Assembly (NCBI GenBank): GCA_902801845.1 | Contig: CADCJW010000003.1 | Location: 62,001 to 126,000 of the forward strand | Length of the DNA: 64,000 nucleotides | Direction: 5' to 3' | Origin: an uncultured Eubacteriales bacterium | Lineage (GTDB): Bacteria; Bacillota; Clostridia; Christensenellales; CAG-138 | Shown here: piece by piece, positions 34,306 through 42,660 of the stretch | How the letters are laid out: each line of letters opens with the position of its first letter | How positions within the stretch are numbered: position 1 is the stretch's first letter | Position numbers and translations under genes: made by a program | The notes under the pieces: model-generated | The model's input: only the letters and a program-made list of their open reading frames with translations | What the model was told of the DNA's origin: nothing | The model's database searches: none

Positions 34306-34506
34306 ATGGCAGTACCTAAAAGAAAAACATCCAAGGCTCGGAGAGATTCCCGTCGTTCGGCGAACAACAATCTGACCGCCCCCACCCTGGTGGAGTGCCC
34401 TCAGTGCCACGAGCTGAAGCTCCCCCACGCGGTATGCAAGAAGTGCGGGTATTATGATGGCGAAAAGGTCATCGACATGGACAAGAAGGAAAACAAAAAC
34501 GCCTGA
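34306..34506 (+). CDS. rpmF: 50S ribosomal protein L32
   Basis: 66 residues: MAVPKRKTSKARRDSRRSAN is the standard L32 N-terminus. A zinc ribbon is formed by C31-P-Q-C34 and C44-K-K-C47, so this is the Cys-plus form. GATAAGGAGGTGTAATC gives a strong ribosome binding site. Followed by a terminator. Confidence 0.97.
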   Translation: MAVPKRKTSKARRDSRRSANNNLTAPTLVECPQCHELKLPHAVCKKCGYYDGEKVIDMDKKENKNA

Positions 34507-34551
34507 CGGCCATGACTTCCACCCTTTGATCGTACCAAAGTCACTAACGAG

Positions 34552-34577
34552 AAAGCTCTTGCAAAAGGGCTTTTTTT
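34552..34577 (+). terminator. rho-independent terminator after rpmF
   Basis: AAAGCTCTT (34552-34560) pairs with AAGGGCTTT (34565-34573) with one G-U pair, loop GCAA, followed by a run of T to 34577. Confidence 0.85.
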
Positions 34578-34634
34578 GTTGCCCGCCCGTTGGTTTATTC
34601 ACAGAAGATTTTCAAGGGCGGAGCGTGGTGGCTA

Positions 34635-34664
34635 TTGAAAGGTCGGCATCGGATGATGTATGAT
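34635..34664 (+). promoter_or_regulatory. promoter of the PQQ-propeller/S41 operon
   Basis: TTGAAA (34635-34640), 18 bases, TATGAT (34659-34664). The predicted start near 34671 supports ATG 34702 rather than the ATG at 34660 as start of the next gene. Confidence 0.6.
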
Positions 34665-34701
34665 TATGTCACAAAAGTATGTGGTGAAGGAGAGAAAGGT
34701 C

Positions 34702-36558
34702 ATGAGCCGCAAGACCAGACGCACGTTTCAACCTCGGTTCTTTTTGTTCCTGGCGCTGTCCGTGGCGCTGGTGGTGGGCCTGGTGCTCCTTTCCTCCGCC
34801 GGGGTGGACTATCTGCAGGAGCGCAAGCTCCAGAGCGAGCTTTCTCTGCCCGTGACCGCCAGCGCTTCGCCGGAAGGGGAGGCGACGGGGGAGGGGACGG
34901 AGCCGGAGACCGCCGCCGTGGTGAAGAAGCGGCGGCTCAGCATGGAGACGTCCTACACGGTCACCGGCGCGGATAAGGACGGCATGGAGTCCTCCGTCCG
35001 CATCAACAACGAGGACAAGGTCCGGGACGCTTCCCCCCGGGAGCTGGGCCTGTCCCTCATCAACAAGGACGCCTATACGGACATGACCGGCGTCATCACC
35101 TTCGGCAGCGGCCCCTATCGGGACAGCTTCGCCTTCGGCACCGCCACCGTCACTTTGAAGACCATGCAGGAGACGTGGCAGTCCATCGTGGGGAAGCTGG
35201 GGGACTATGCCGGCACCTCCTGGACGGGCCAGCCCCTGCTGGTGAAGTGGAAGGCGGACGTGCTGCCCACCCTGGGGGTCAACGACGTCTACAAGGCCAC
35301 GGAGGACTTCATCGAGGTCATCTACCCCTGCGCCGACGGCAACATCTACTTCTTCGACCTGCTCACCGGCGGCCAGACCCGGAACCCCATCAACGTGGGG
35401 ATCTCCCTCTTCGGCACCCCCTCCCTGGACCCGGACGGGCGGCCCATGCTCTATGTAGGCTCCGGCCTCATGAAAAAGAACGCCCGGGGCACCGAGGTGA
35501 GCTACTACTACGCCATCAACCTCATCACCAACCAGGTGGAATACGAGTTCGGCGGCCGGGACTACTTCGCCTATCGCAGCAAGTGGAACGCCTTCGATTC
35601 CAGCCCCCTCATCATCAACGATACCCTGATCCAGCCCAGCGAGGGCGGCATCATCTATTTCGTCGCCCTGCGCACCAAGTATGACCCGGAGCAGGGGACC
35701 ATCTCCATCAACCCCGGGGACCGGGTGAAATACCGGTACACCGGCCCCAACTACAACACCAACGACAACACGGGCAAGCGGTGGTACGGCTTCGAATCCT
35801 CCTGCGCCGTGTTCCGCAACTACCTCTTCATCACCGACAACGGCGGGCACCTGCAGTGCATCGACACCGACACCCTGAAGCTCCTCTATGCCGTGGATTT
35901 GGGCGGGGACACGGACGCCTCCCCGGTGCTGGAGGAGGACGGGGCGGCGGGGACCCTGTTCGTCTACACCGCCAGCCAGACCAACGTCCAGGCCGAGAAC
36001 CTGCCCACGGGCTGGGGATACGCCACCCTGAAGAAGATCAACGCCCTCACCGGCGAGACCGTCTGGTCCAAGGACCGCATCAGCTACGTGGGCAACGGCT
36101 CCTATAAGAGCGGCTGCCGGGCCACGCCCCATGTGGGCCGGGGCAACATCAGCAACCTCGTCATCTGTGCCTTCTCCGGGGCGGGGATCCCCGTGGTGGA
36201 CGAGGGGGGCACCGTCAGCGGCTATTCCTACGGCGGGCGGTTGGTGGCCTTCGATAAGCGGGACGGCACCGTCATCTGGTCCATCGAGACCGAGGGCAGC
36301 GCCGACTACGTTTCTTCGCCCTTGGTGATGTATACCGATCGGGGAGACGCCTATCTGGTGGCCTGCGACCGGTCCGGAAAGGTGAATCTGTACGACGCCT
36401 CCACCGGCGGCATGGCCCTGTGCTCCTCCCTGGATCTGGGGGCGAGGATCGACTCAACCCCCGCCGCCTTCGGGAACTATTTCGTGGTGGGCACCACAGG
36501 CAAGGCCCCCGACGGCACGGAGACCAGCCCAAAGATCTTTTGCATCAAGGTGGAGTGA
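34702..36558 (+). CDS. membrane-anchored PQQ-like beta-propeller protein
   Basis: 618 residues: basic tail, one membrane helix (about 13-33), a Glu/Thr-rich linker, then an extracytoplasmic beta-propeller. Repeats typical of PQQ/pyrrolo-quinoline-like blades occur: DGNIYFFDLLTGGQTRNPINVG, GGHLQCIDTDTLKLLYAVDLGGD, YATLKKINALTGETVWSKD, YGGRLVAFDKRDGTVIWSIETEG and DRSGKVNLYDASTGGMALCSSL. No catalytic residues recognised; such proteins usually scaffold or bind. ATG 34702 has AAGGAG seven bases upstream. Head of the transcript that probably continues 26 bases later into the S41 gene. Confidence 0.85.
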   Translation: MSRKTRRTFQPRFFLFLALSVALVVGLVLLSSAGVDYLQERKLQSELSLPVTASASPEGEATGEGTEPETAAVVKKRRLSMETSYTVTGADKDGMESSVRINNEDKVRDASPRELGLSLINKDAYTDMTGVITFGSGPYRDSFAFGTATVTLKTMQETWQSIVGKLGDYAGTSWTGQPLLVKWKADVLPTLGVNDVYKATEDFIEVIYPCADGNIYFFDLLTGGQTRNPINVGISLFGTPSLDPDGRPMLYVGSGLMKKNARGTEVSYYYAINLITNQVEYEFGGRDYFAYRSKWNAFDSSPLIINDTLIQPSEGGIIYFVALRTKYDPEQGTISINPGDRVKYRYTGPNYNTNDNTGKRWYGFESSCAVFRNYLFITDNGGHLQCIDTDTLKLLYAVDLGGDTDASPVLEEDGAAGTLFVYTASQTNVQAENLPTGWGYATLKKINALTGETVWSKDRISYVGNGSYKSGCRATPHVGRGNISNLVICAFSGAGIPVVDEGGTVSGYSYGGRLVAFDKRDGTVIWSIETEGSADYVSSPLVMYTDRGDAYLVACDRSGKVNLYDASTGGMALCSSLDLGARIDSTPAAFGNYFVVGTTGKAPDGTETSPKIFCIKVE

Positions 36559-36584
36559 CATTCTTTTAAAAAGGGGAGAAAACC

Positions 36585-38105
36585 ATAAAAAAGGCATCCT
36601 GTTGCTGTAGAAAAGTAAATCTAACGATTTGTCTGTTGGCGGTCACAGTGCTTGTGGGCGTCCTTTTTTGCTGCAGCCCGATCGCGGACACCTCTGTGCC
36701 GGAGTCAAGCTTGACTAAGGAAGAGGAGCCTTCTCCCACGCCGATGGGCGTCAGGCCCTACAAGGGGGATGGCTCCGCGTATACCCATATAACGACCGAT
36801 CCTCGGGATAGGGAATGGGAGGAGGATATCGTATACTTTGCCAATACGTTTCTCGATACCTACACGGGCCATCCCAAGCTGGTGGACAGAGGCTGCACCC
36901 TCCGTTATACGAACGAGCTGCGCAACGGGTATTGGGAAGGAATGGTGCTGTATGAATCCCTGTATGATCCTGCGCTGCGGGAGGCGTTCATTGGCCGAAT
37001 CAACGAGCTGCTGCTGTCCATCGAAAAAGCCAGCGACGATGCGCTTTTATTTGGGGCCGCGGAGGCGGCCGCCCTCCTACACGACGCCCATACCAACTTA
37101 CTTCAAGCCATATCAATGGGCACAGAAATGTTCCCTTTGTGGCTGATTCCGATCTATACGCCTGACGGCACGCCGCAAGCCTATATCATTGGGGCGCCAA
37201 AGGGCAGCGAGGACCTGCTCCTGTGCCGGCTGGACGCCATCAACGGCTTTCCCGTCGCTGAGATCCTTGAAAAAGCGGGGCAATTTATATCCCACGAAAG
37301 CATGACCAGGGTTCAAGCTATTATGTTTGACACATCCAACGACTTCCCGCGCCTGTTACATGTTCGCATCCTGCGCTATCTCGGCGTCATGGGGGAGGAG
37401 GACACGGCCCTGTTCACCCTGACGGATGAAGCCGGCACAACGCGGGAGGCGGCACTTTCCTGGGTGAAGTTTGATGACTTGCCGAATATGGACATATGGC
37501 GATCATCCGCCGAAGCGCATGAAAGCACGAGCATCGACTTGATGTACTCCGATGTGGAACATCCTGTCTGGCACAGATTCCTGGACGAGGGCAAGACCTT
37601 GTATATTCGCCTCCTCCAGTGTTCCGATGATATGGACCGAAAAGTCAAGGAAGCCGTTGTGGCGGCGGAAAAAGCCGGGGGCGTGGAAAAGATGATCCTG
37701 GACTTTCGGGGCAACGGCGGCGGCACCATTCCTTCCAATGTGGATATTGTGAGGTCCATCAACTCCCTGGATGCGCCCGGGGGGAAATATGTTTTGATCG
37801 ATGGCGGATGCTTTTCCGCGGCGGTGCTGCATCCTGCCTGTCTGCGGCGCTTTTGCGAAGGTGTCACATTGGTCGGTGCTCCGGCGGGGGAACCGCCCAA
37901 CGGAGTGTTCTGCAGAGGTGGCTACTACACCTCGCCACATAAGCGCATAACCTGGACCATATCTCCCCGCGAATGCAACTATGACTGGCCGGAGAACGAT
38001 GATCCGGCGCTGACGCCGGATATCCTCGTGTATCAAACGCTGGAGGATTACAAGAACGGGATAGATACTGTTTTGAACTATGTTTTGCAGGATTCTGCCG
38101 AGTAA
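36585..38105 (+). CDS. S41-family peptidase-like lipoprotein, first paralog, probable ATA start
   Basis: 506 residues if read from ATA 36585, where AAGGGGAG sits six bases upstream and the N-terminus becomes Lys-Lys..Arg-Lys plus a hydrophobic core ending LFCC, a plausible lipoprotein signal. The first standard start, TTG 36636, has no ribosome binding site and no basic residues. The S41 core shows LDFRGNGGG and IDGGCFS411AAVL, S411 being the probable nucleophile (numbered from ATA), then FCEGVTLVGAPAGEPPNG and a C-terminal DILVYQTLEDYKNGIDTVL. No PDZ domain recognised. Closely similar to the paralog at 38430; base use is less GC-biased than the flanks. Substrate unknown. Confidence 0.82.
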   Translation: MKKASCCCRKVNLTICLLAVTVLVGVLFCCSPIADTSVPESSLTKEEEPSPTPMGVRPYKGDGSAYTHITTDPRDREWEEDIVYFANTFLDTYTGHPKLVDRGCTLRYTNELRNGYWEGMVLYESLYDPALREAFIGRINELLLSIEKASDDALLFGAAEAAALLHDAHTNLLQAISMGTEMFPLWLIPIYTPDGTPQAYIIGAPKGSEDLLLCRLDAINGFPVAEILEKAGQFISHESMTRVQAIMFDTSNDFPRLLHVRILRYLGVMGEEDTALFTLTDEAGTTREAALSWVKFDDLPNMDIWRSSAEAHESTSIDLMYSDVEHPVWHRFLDEGKTLYIRLLQCSDDMDRKVKEAVVAAEKAGGVEKMILDFRGNGGGTIPSNVDIVRSINSLDAPGGKYVLIDGGCFSAAVLHPACLRRFCEGVTLVGAPAGEPPNGVFCRGGYYTSPHKRITWTISPRECNYDWPENDDPALTPDILVYQTLEDYKNGIDTVLNYVLQDSAE

Positions 38106-38179
38106 TTTGCTATGAAGTCAACGTGCCATGCCCACGCCGAGTATCCATAGAAAACATTGCAGGAAAGGAGGTGAAAAGA

Positions 38180-38344
38180 ATGGAAATCATCAATGCAAAG
38201 ATAGTTCCGCCTGAGAACACGCCAATGTCGTGTGCAACTGATTTGTTAAAGCCGCCCCATACCTGGGAAGGGGGCGGGTGCACGGGCTATGGTTGTTTCG
38301 GCGGCACCACTTGTCCTGACAAATGCGAACCGAACTTGGCTTGA
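38180..38344 (+). CDS. 54-residue Cys-rich peptide, candidate RiPP-like precursor
   Basis: Short gene with a perfect AAAGGAGGTGA ribosome binding site, lying between two S41 paralogs. The product has no signal peptide. Residues 1-33 are leader-like (MEIINAKIVPPENTP, one Cys at 18, and DLLKPPHTWEGGG); after Gly31-Gly32-Gly33 come 21 residues rich in Gly, Thr and Cys with C34, C39, C45 and C49 (CTGYGCFGGTTCPDKCEPNLA read in two halves). The Gly-Gly boundary and Cys-rich end resemble modified or disulfide-rich secreted peptides. No maturase or exporter gene is adjacent. The gene call rests on the ribosome binding site and locus; function is inference. Confidence 0.65.
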   Translation: MEIINAKIVPPENTPMSCATDLLKPPHTWEGGGCTGYGCFGGTTCPDKCEPNLA

Positions 38345-38429
38345 CTTACTCACAGACGGCCCCTGTAGGGGGTGCCCACGTAAAGCACGGGATAGCAGAC
38401 TTGCATGTTTTTTGGAGGAAATACAATTG

Positions 38430-39953
38430 ATGAACACATTCCATAAAGCAATCCGAAAAAAGATTCTGGCGTGCCTGTTGCCAACGGTAATCTTTTTAAG
38501 TACGTTCTCAGCCTGCTATCCCATTACCTTGGTTTCCTTTGCGGAGAAAACCAGTTTGACACAGGGGGCTGAGAGCATCCCGACGCCGGAAGCAATGCCT
38601 TACACGGGCGATAGCAAGACCTATACCTACCGCTCCGCCGACCCAAGGGACCGGGAGTGGGAGGAGGATATCGTCTTTTTTGCCAATACTTTTTTGGACC
38701 GATATACGGGCCATCCCAAACTGGTGGACAGAGGCTGCTCCCTCTATTACGTGACCGAGCTGCGCGATGGCTATGCGGATTACGACGTACGGTATGAGTC
38801 CCTGTTTGATCCTGCTCTGCGGGCGGCGTTTATCGACCGGGTCAACGAACTGCTGCTGTCCATCGGCGAGAAGAACGACGACGAGCTTTTCTTCGGCGTC
38901 GCGGAGGCAGCCGCCCTTCTCCAGGATGCCCATACCACTACGTCGGACACTCTGATGATCTGGGAGCTGTTTCCCCTGTGGCTGGTTCCGATCTATACAC
39001 CTGACGGCACGCCCCAGGCCTATATCTGCGGGGCGCCGAAGGGACAGGAGGATCTGCTTCTGTGCCGACTGGACGCCATCAACGACGTTTCCATCTCTAT
39101 GATCCTTGAAAAAGCAGGGGAATTCATACCTCACGAAAGCATGACCTGGGTCCAATCATTGCTGCTTGACGACGCCTATTTTCCCTATTCACCCCTCTTG
39201 AATGTACGCATCCTGCGCTATATGGGCGTTATCGGAGAGGAAGAGGACAGGGCCCGGTTCTCCCTGACGGATGAATCCGGCGAAGAGCGGGAGGTGGAGC
39301 TGCCCTGGACAAAGGCGAGGAATATGCCGGAAATGGTGAAATACCTGTCTGATGCCCAGGCACCGGAAAGCATGAGCTTCGATCTGCTGTATGCCGATGC
39401 GGACAATGCTGTCTGGCATCGATTCCTGGACGGCGGCAAGATTCTGTATATTCGCCTGAAACAGTGTTCCAACGATATGGATCAAAAGGTTAAGGAAGCC
39501 GTCGTGGCGGCGGAAAAAGCCGGAGGTGTGGAAAAGCTGATTTTGGATTTTCGCAACAACGGCGGCGGCAACAACAGTTCAAACGTAGATATCGTCAGGT
39601 CCGTCAATTCCCTGGACGCACCCGGCGGGAAATACGTTTTGATCGATGGCGGATGCTTTTCCGCGGCGGTGCTGCATCCTGCTTTTCTTAGGCGCTTCTG
39701 CGAAGGTGTCACATTGGTTGGCGCACCTGCGGGGCAACCGCCCAACCGCGTGTTCTGTAGAGGTGGCTACTATTCCTCGCCACACAAGCATATAGCATTT
39801 CACGTAGCTTCCCGCGACTGTTACTATGGGTGGCCGGGGAATGACGATCCAGCCCTGATGCCGGATGTCCTGGTCTATCAAACCTTGGACGATTACAAAA
39901 ACGGGGTCGATTCCGTGCTGAAATACGTGCTGAGCGATGCACCCGACCCATGA
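38430..39953 (+). CDS. S41-family peptidase-like lipoprotein, second paralog
   Basis: 507 residues. N-terminal signal MNTFHKAIRKKILACLLPTV followed by a hydrophobic stretch and weak lipobox F-S-A-C29. The rest aligns end to end with the first paralog: DPRDREWEEDIVFFANTFLD, HPKLVDRGC, LPLWLVPIYTPDGTPQAY-type segment, LDFRNNGGG and IDGGCFS411AAVL with S411 as the likely nucleophile, then GVTLVGAPAGQPPN. Differences concentrate in the signal region and the middle. GGAGG is 11 bases before ATG 38430; TTG 38427 is an alternative. It follows the Cys-rich peptide gene by 85 bases. Clear product of tandem duplication. Confidence 0.88.
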   Translation: MNTFHKAIRKKILACLLPTVIFLSTFSACYPITLVSFAEKTSLTQGAESIPTPEAMPYTGDSKTYTYRSADPRDREWEEDIVFFANTFLDRYTGHPKLVDRGCSLYYVTELRDGYADYDVRYESLFDPALRAAFIDRVNELLLSIGEKNDDELFFGVAEAAALLQDAHTTTSDTLMIWELFPLWLVPIYTPDGTPQAYICGAPKGQEDLLLCRLDAINDVSISMILEKAGEFIPHESMTWVQSLLLDDAYFPYSPLLNVRILRYMGVIGEEEDRARFSLTDESGEEREVELPWTKARNMPEMVKYLSDAQAPESMSFDLLYADADNAVWHRFLDGGKILYIRLKQCSNDMDQKVKEAVVAAEKAGGVEKLILDFRNNGGGNNSSNVDIVRSVNSLDAPGGKYVLIDGGCFSAAVLHPAFLRRFCEGVTLVGAPAGQPPNRVFCRGGYYSSPHKHIAFHVASRDCYYGWPGNDDPALMPDVLVYQTLDDYKNGVDSVLKYVLSDAPDP

Positions 39954-40019
39954 CGGCCTCGGTGAAACGGAAGGACGACGCCGCGATGAAGCGAAGCATA
40001 GGGTCCTATCAAGCAACAT

Positions 40020-40049
40020 AGCCTTTCCCAAAAAGGGGAGGGCTTTTTT
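40020..40049 (+). terminator. terminator-like hairpin containing the feoB ribosome binding site
   Basis: AGCCTTTCCC (40020-40029) pairs with GGGGAGGGCT (40035-40044) with two G-U pairs, loop AAAAA, followed by T to 40049. The 3' arm holds GGGGAGGG, nine bases before the feoB ATG. It may end the S41 transcript and also gate feoB translation. Confidence 0.7.
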
Positions 40050-40051
40050 GT

Positions 40052-41764
40052 ATGCGGATTCTTTTGGCGGGGCAGCCCAACTGCGGCAAGACCACCCTGT
40101 TCAACCGGCTTACGGGCCGTCGGGAGCACACGGGGAACCGGGCGGGGGTGACGGTGAGCTGCGCCCGGGCCAGGCTCCGGGGGCGGGAGGAGGAGCTGGT
40201 GGACCTGCCGGGGCTCTACAGCCTCACCGGCGGCGGCCCCGATGAGCAGGCGGCCCGTCTGGCTCTGGAGACGGAAGATCCAGATCTCATTTTGAACGTG
40301 GTGGACAGCACCGCCCTGCAACGGGGTTTGGTACTGACGCTGCAGCTCTTGACCCTGGGGCGGCCTACGGCGGTACTCCTCAACATGGCGGACGAGGCGC
40401 GGCAGCGGGGCATCGCCATCGACAGGGATAGGCTTTCCAAAATGCTGGGGGTCCCCGTTTTTTTCGTCAGCGCCCGAACGGGGGAGGGGCTGGGGGACGT
40501 GGACCGCTTGTTGCAGGCGGGGAAGGTGTCCACACAGAGGTCTTTTTCGTCGCCGCAAGATCTGCACCGAGAGGCGGGGCGGATCGCGGCCGCGGTCCTC
40601 TCCGGGAACACCGGGGGCCGGCCCCGAGGCGCGGATCGGCTGCTGCTCCATCCCTTCTGGGGGCTGCCCGTCTTCGGCCTGGTCCTGGGGCTGGTGTTCC
40701 TGCTCACCTTCCAGTGGGTGGGGCCCTGGCTCGGCCGGGGGGTGGAGGCGGTGGTGGACGGGGTGAAATCATCCCTGGCGGGAACGGTTTTGGACGTGCC
40801 CCTGCTGCGGGAGGGACTGTTGGGGAGTTTAGGATATGTGCTGTCCTTTTTGCCGGTGATCATGGTGCTGTCCCTGCTCTTGAACCTGCTGGAGGACGTG
40901 GGGTATCTGCCCCGGGCAGCCTTTCTGCTGGACGGCTTCTTACGGGGGCTGGGCCTGGACGGCCGGTGCGCCGTGCCGCTGCTGCTGGGCTTCGGGTGCA
41001 CGGTCCCCGCGGTGATGGCCACCCGGACCCTTCCCGAAGGGGAAAAGCGGCGGCGCACCGTGGCCCTGCTGCCCTTCGTGCCCTGCTCGGCCAGGCTGCC
41101 CTTCTTGCTGTTGCTGGGGAGCGTTCTGCTGCCGGAGCATCCGGCTCAGGGCGCCCTGCTATTCTATGGGATCAGCCTGTGCCTCGGCATCCTCTGCGCC
41201 GCCCTTTCTAAGCCCGCGGAACGAGGGAGCGGCTTCTATCTGGAGCTGCCGCCCCTGCGCCTGCCCCGGTGGCAGAGCGTGGTGAAGGAGACGGGGGCCC
41301 ATGTGGACCACTTTTTGCGCCGGGCGGGAAAGCTGCTGCTGCCGGCGGCCCTGGTCCTTTGGCTGAGCCTGCAGGTGGGACCAAACCTGCGCCCGGTGGG
41401 GCCGGGGGAGGAGAGCCTCCTTGCCGCTCTGGGAAGGCTGCTTTTACCCCTGCTGCGCCCTTTGGGCCTAACCGACGGACGGATGGGCGTGATATTGCTC
41501 TCCGGCCTGGGGGCCAAGGAGACCATGGCCTCCGCCGCGGCGCTCCTTCTTTCCGACGGCATGATCCTGACGGGGGAGCAGGCCGTCGTTTTAGGCACCG
41601 TGGCCCTGCTTTTGCCGCCCTGTTTGGGCACGTTGGCCGCCGTACGGGAGGAGGGGGGACGAAAGCAGCTGCTGTTCCTCCTGCTCCGGCACCTGCTTCT
41701 TGCCTGGGGGACCGGCGCCATGTTGCATCTTGTCCTGCATCCGTTGCTTAAAATTCCGGGATGA
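40052..41764 (+). CDS. feoB: FeoB-type ferrous iron transporter
   Basis: 570-residue inner-membrane iron(II) transporter with N-terminal G domain: G1 is G7QPNCGKT, G3 VDLPGLYSL, G4 NMAD, G5 SARTGEG. Membrane core has two Gate motifs (SFLPVIMVLSLLLNLLEDVGYLPRAAFLLD and PCSARLPFLLLLGS) and the GFGCTVPAVMATRTL segment. Shorter than typical FeoB (about 670-770), mainly through short linkers and a compact C-terminus. No FeoA gene is adjacent. Start ATG 40052; its ribosome binding site is in the hairpin. Uptake specificity is inferred from family; manganese or other metals are less likely. Confidence 0.93.
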   Translation: MRILLAGQPNCGKTTLFNRLTGRREHTGNRAGVTVSCARARLRGREEELVDLPGLYSLTGGGPDEQAARLALETEDPDLILNVVDSTALQRGLVLTLQLLTLGRPTAVLLNMADEARQRGIAIDRDRLSKMLGVPVFFVSARTGEGLGDVDRLLQAGKVSTQRSFSSPQDLHREAGRIAAAVLSGNTGGRPRGADRLLLHPFWGLPVFGLVLGLVFLLTFQWVGPWLGRGVEAVVDGVKSSLAGTVLDVPLLREGLLGSLGYVLSFLPVIMVLSLLLNLLEDVGYLPRAAFLLDGFLRGLGLDGRCAVPLLLGFGCTVPAVMATRTLPEGEKRRRTVALLPFVPCSARLPFLLLLGSVLLPEHPAQGALLFYGISLCLGILCAALSKPAERGSGFYLELPPLRLPRWQSVVKETGAHVDHFLRRAGKLLLPAALVLWLSLQVGPNLRPVGPGEESLLAALGRLLLPLLRPLGLTDGRMGVILLSGLGAKETMASAAALLLSDGMILTGEQAVVLGTVALLLPPCLGTLAAVREEGGRKQLLFLLLRHLLLAWGTGAMLHLVLHPLLKIPG

Positions 41765-41797
41765 ATCGGGGCAGACAGGGGGATTCTTGAATTCCGG

Positions 41798-41829
41798 ATG
41801 CAAGATTTTGCATTCTCTCTTGCATTTTT
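41798..41829 (+). terminator. hairpin between feoB and surE
   Basis: ATGCAAGA (41798-41805) pairs with TCTTGCAT (41818-41825), followed by TTTTG; an alternative inner pairing ATGCAA / TTGCAT (41798-41803 with 41808-41813) overlaps it. Either a feoB terminator or a regulatory switch. Confidence 0.5.
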
Positions 41830-41871
41830 GCCCTGCTTGCGGTAACATGTTCCTATATATTGGAGATTTAT

Positions 41872-42660
41872 ATGAATCTTTTACTGACAAATGACGACGG
41901 TATCCGTTCCCCGGGCATGGCGGCCCTGGTGGCGGAGCTGGTAGGGGATCACGAGCTGTTCGTATCCGCCCCGGATCGGCAGCGCAGCGCCGCCGGCTGC
42001 TCCATGACCATCCGGGCCCCCTTGACGGCGGAGCCCTATGCCTTCCCGGACCACCCTGAGATCCGGGCCTATGCCGTTTCCGGCACCCCCGTGGACTGCG
42101 TCCGATTGGGGTTCGGCGCCCTGTTCCCGCAGCCGGATGCGGTGATCTCCGGCATCAACCTGGGGCCCAATCGGGGCACGGACGTGCTCTACTCCGGCAC
42201 CTGCGGGGCGGCCCAGGAGGCGGCCATCCACGGGCATCCCGCCCTGGCCCTGTCCCTGGACGGGCGGCACGACAGGCCCTTCGTCCATTTTGAGACCGCA
42301 GCCCGGCTGGCTCGCCTGGGCCTGAAGCTTTTGCAGGGGCAGCCCCTGCCCTTCGGCGGGTATTACAGCATCAACGTGCCGGATTTGCCCTTCGACCGGC
42401 TCAAGGGCGTCCGCTACGCGCCCCTGGGCCTGGTGCTCTATGAGGCGGCCTACGAGCTTCAGGGGGACGAGGACGGCAAACGGGTCTATTATGAATGCGG
42501 GGAGCGCATCCCCAACGACGACGTCCCCCGGGACACGGACGAATACTGGCTTGCCCACGGCTACGCCACGGTGACGGCCCTGGGCTTCGACTGCGCCCTG
42601 TCCCTGTCCGCCCCGGCGAGAAAGACCATCGACGACTATTTGAAAGGTATACCATCATGA
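41872..42660 (+). CDS. surE: 5'/3'-nucleotidase SurE
   Basis: 262 residues, metal-dependent survival phosphatase acting on nucleoside monophosphates. MNLLLTNDDGI holds the metal-binding D8-D9; others are SAPDRQRSAAGCSMTI, GTPVDCVRLGF, SGINLGPNRGTDVLYSGTCGAAQEAA and the C-terminal DTDEYWLAHGYATVTAL. ATG 41872 with GGAG six bases upstream; a TTG four codons earlier is inside that site. ATGA overlap with the RpiR gene. Confidence 0.96.
   Translation: MNLLLTNDDGIRSPGMAALVAELVGDHELFVSAPDRQRSAAGCSMTIRAPLTAEPYAFPDHPEIRAYAVSGTPVDCVRLGFGALFPQPDAVISGINLGPNRGTDVLYSGTCGAAQEAAIHGHPALALSLDGRHDRPFVHFETAARLARLGLKLLQGQPLPFGGYYSINVPDLPFDRLKGVRYAPLGLVLYEAAYELQGDEDGKRVYYECGERIPNDDVPRDTDEYWLAHGYATVTALGFDCALSLSAPARKTIDDYLKGIPS

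Noticed and set aside
38344..38430. A terminator between the Cys-rich peptide and the second S41 gene
   Set aside because: CCCC-TGTA-GGGG forms a short stem but no T-run follows it directly, so it is not called.
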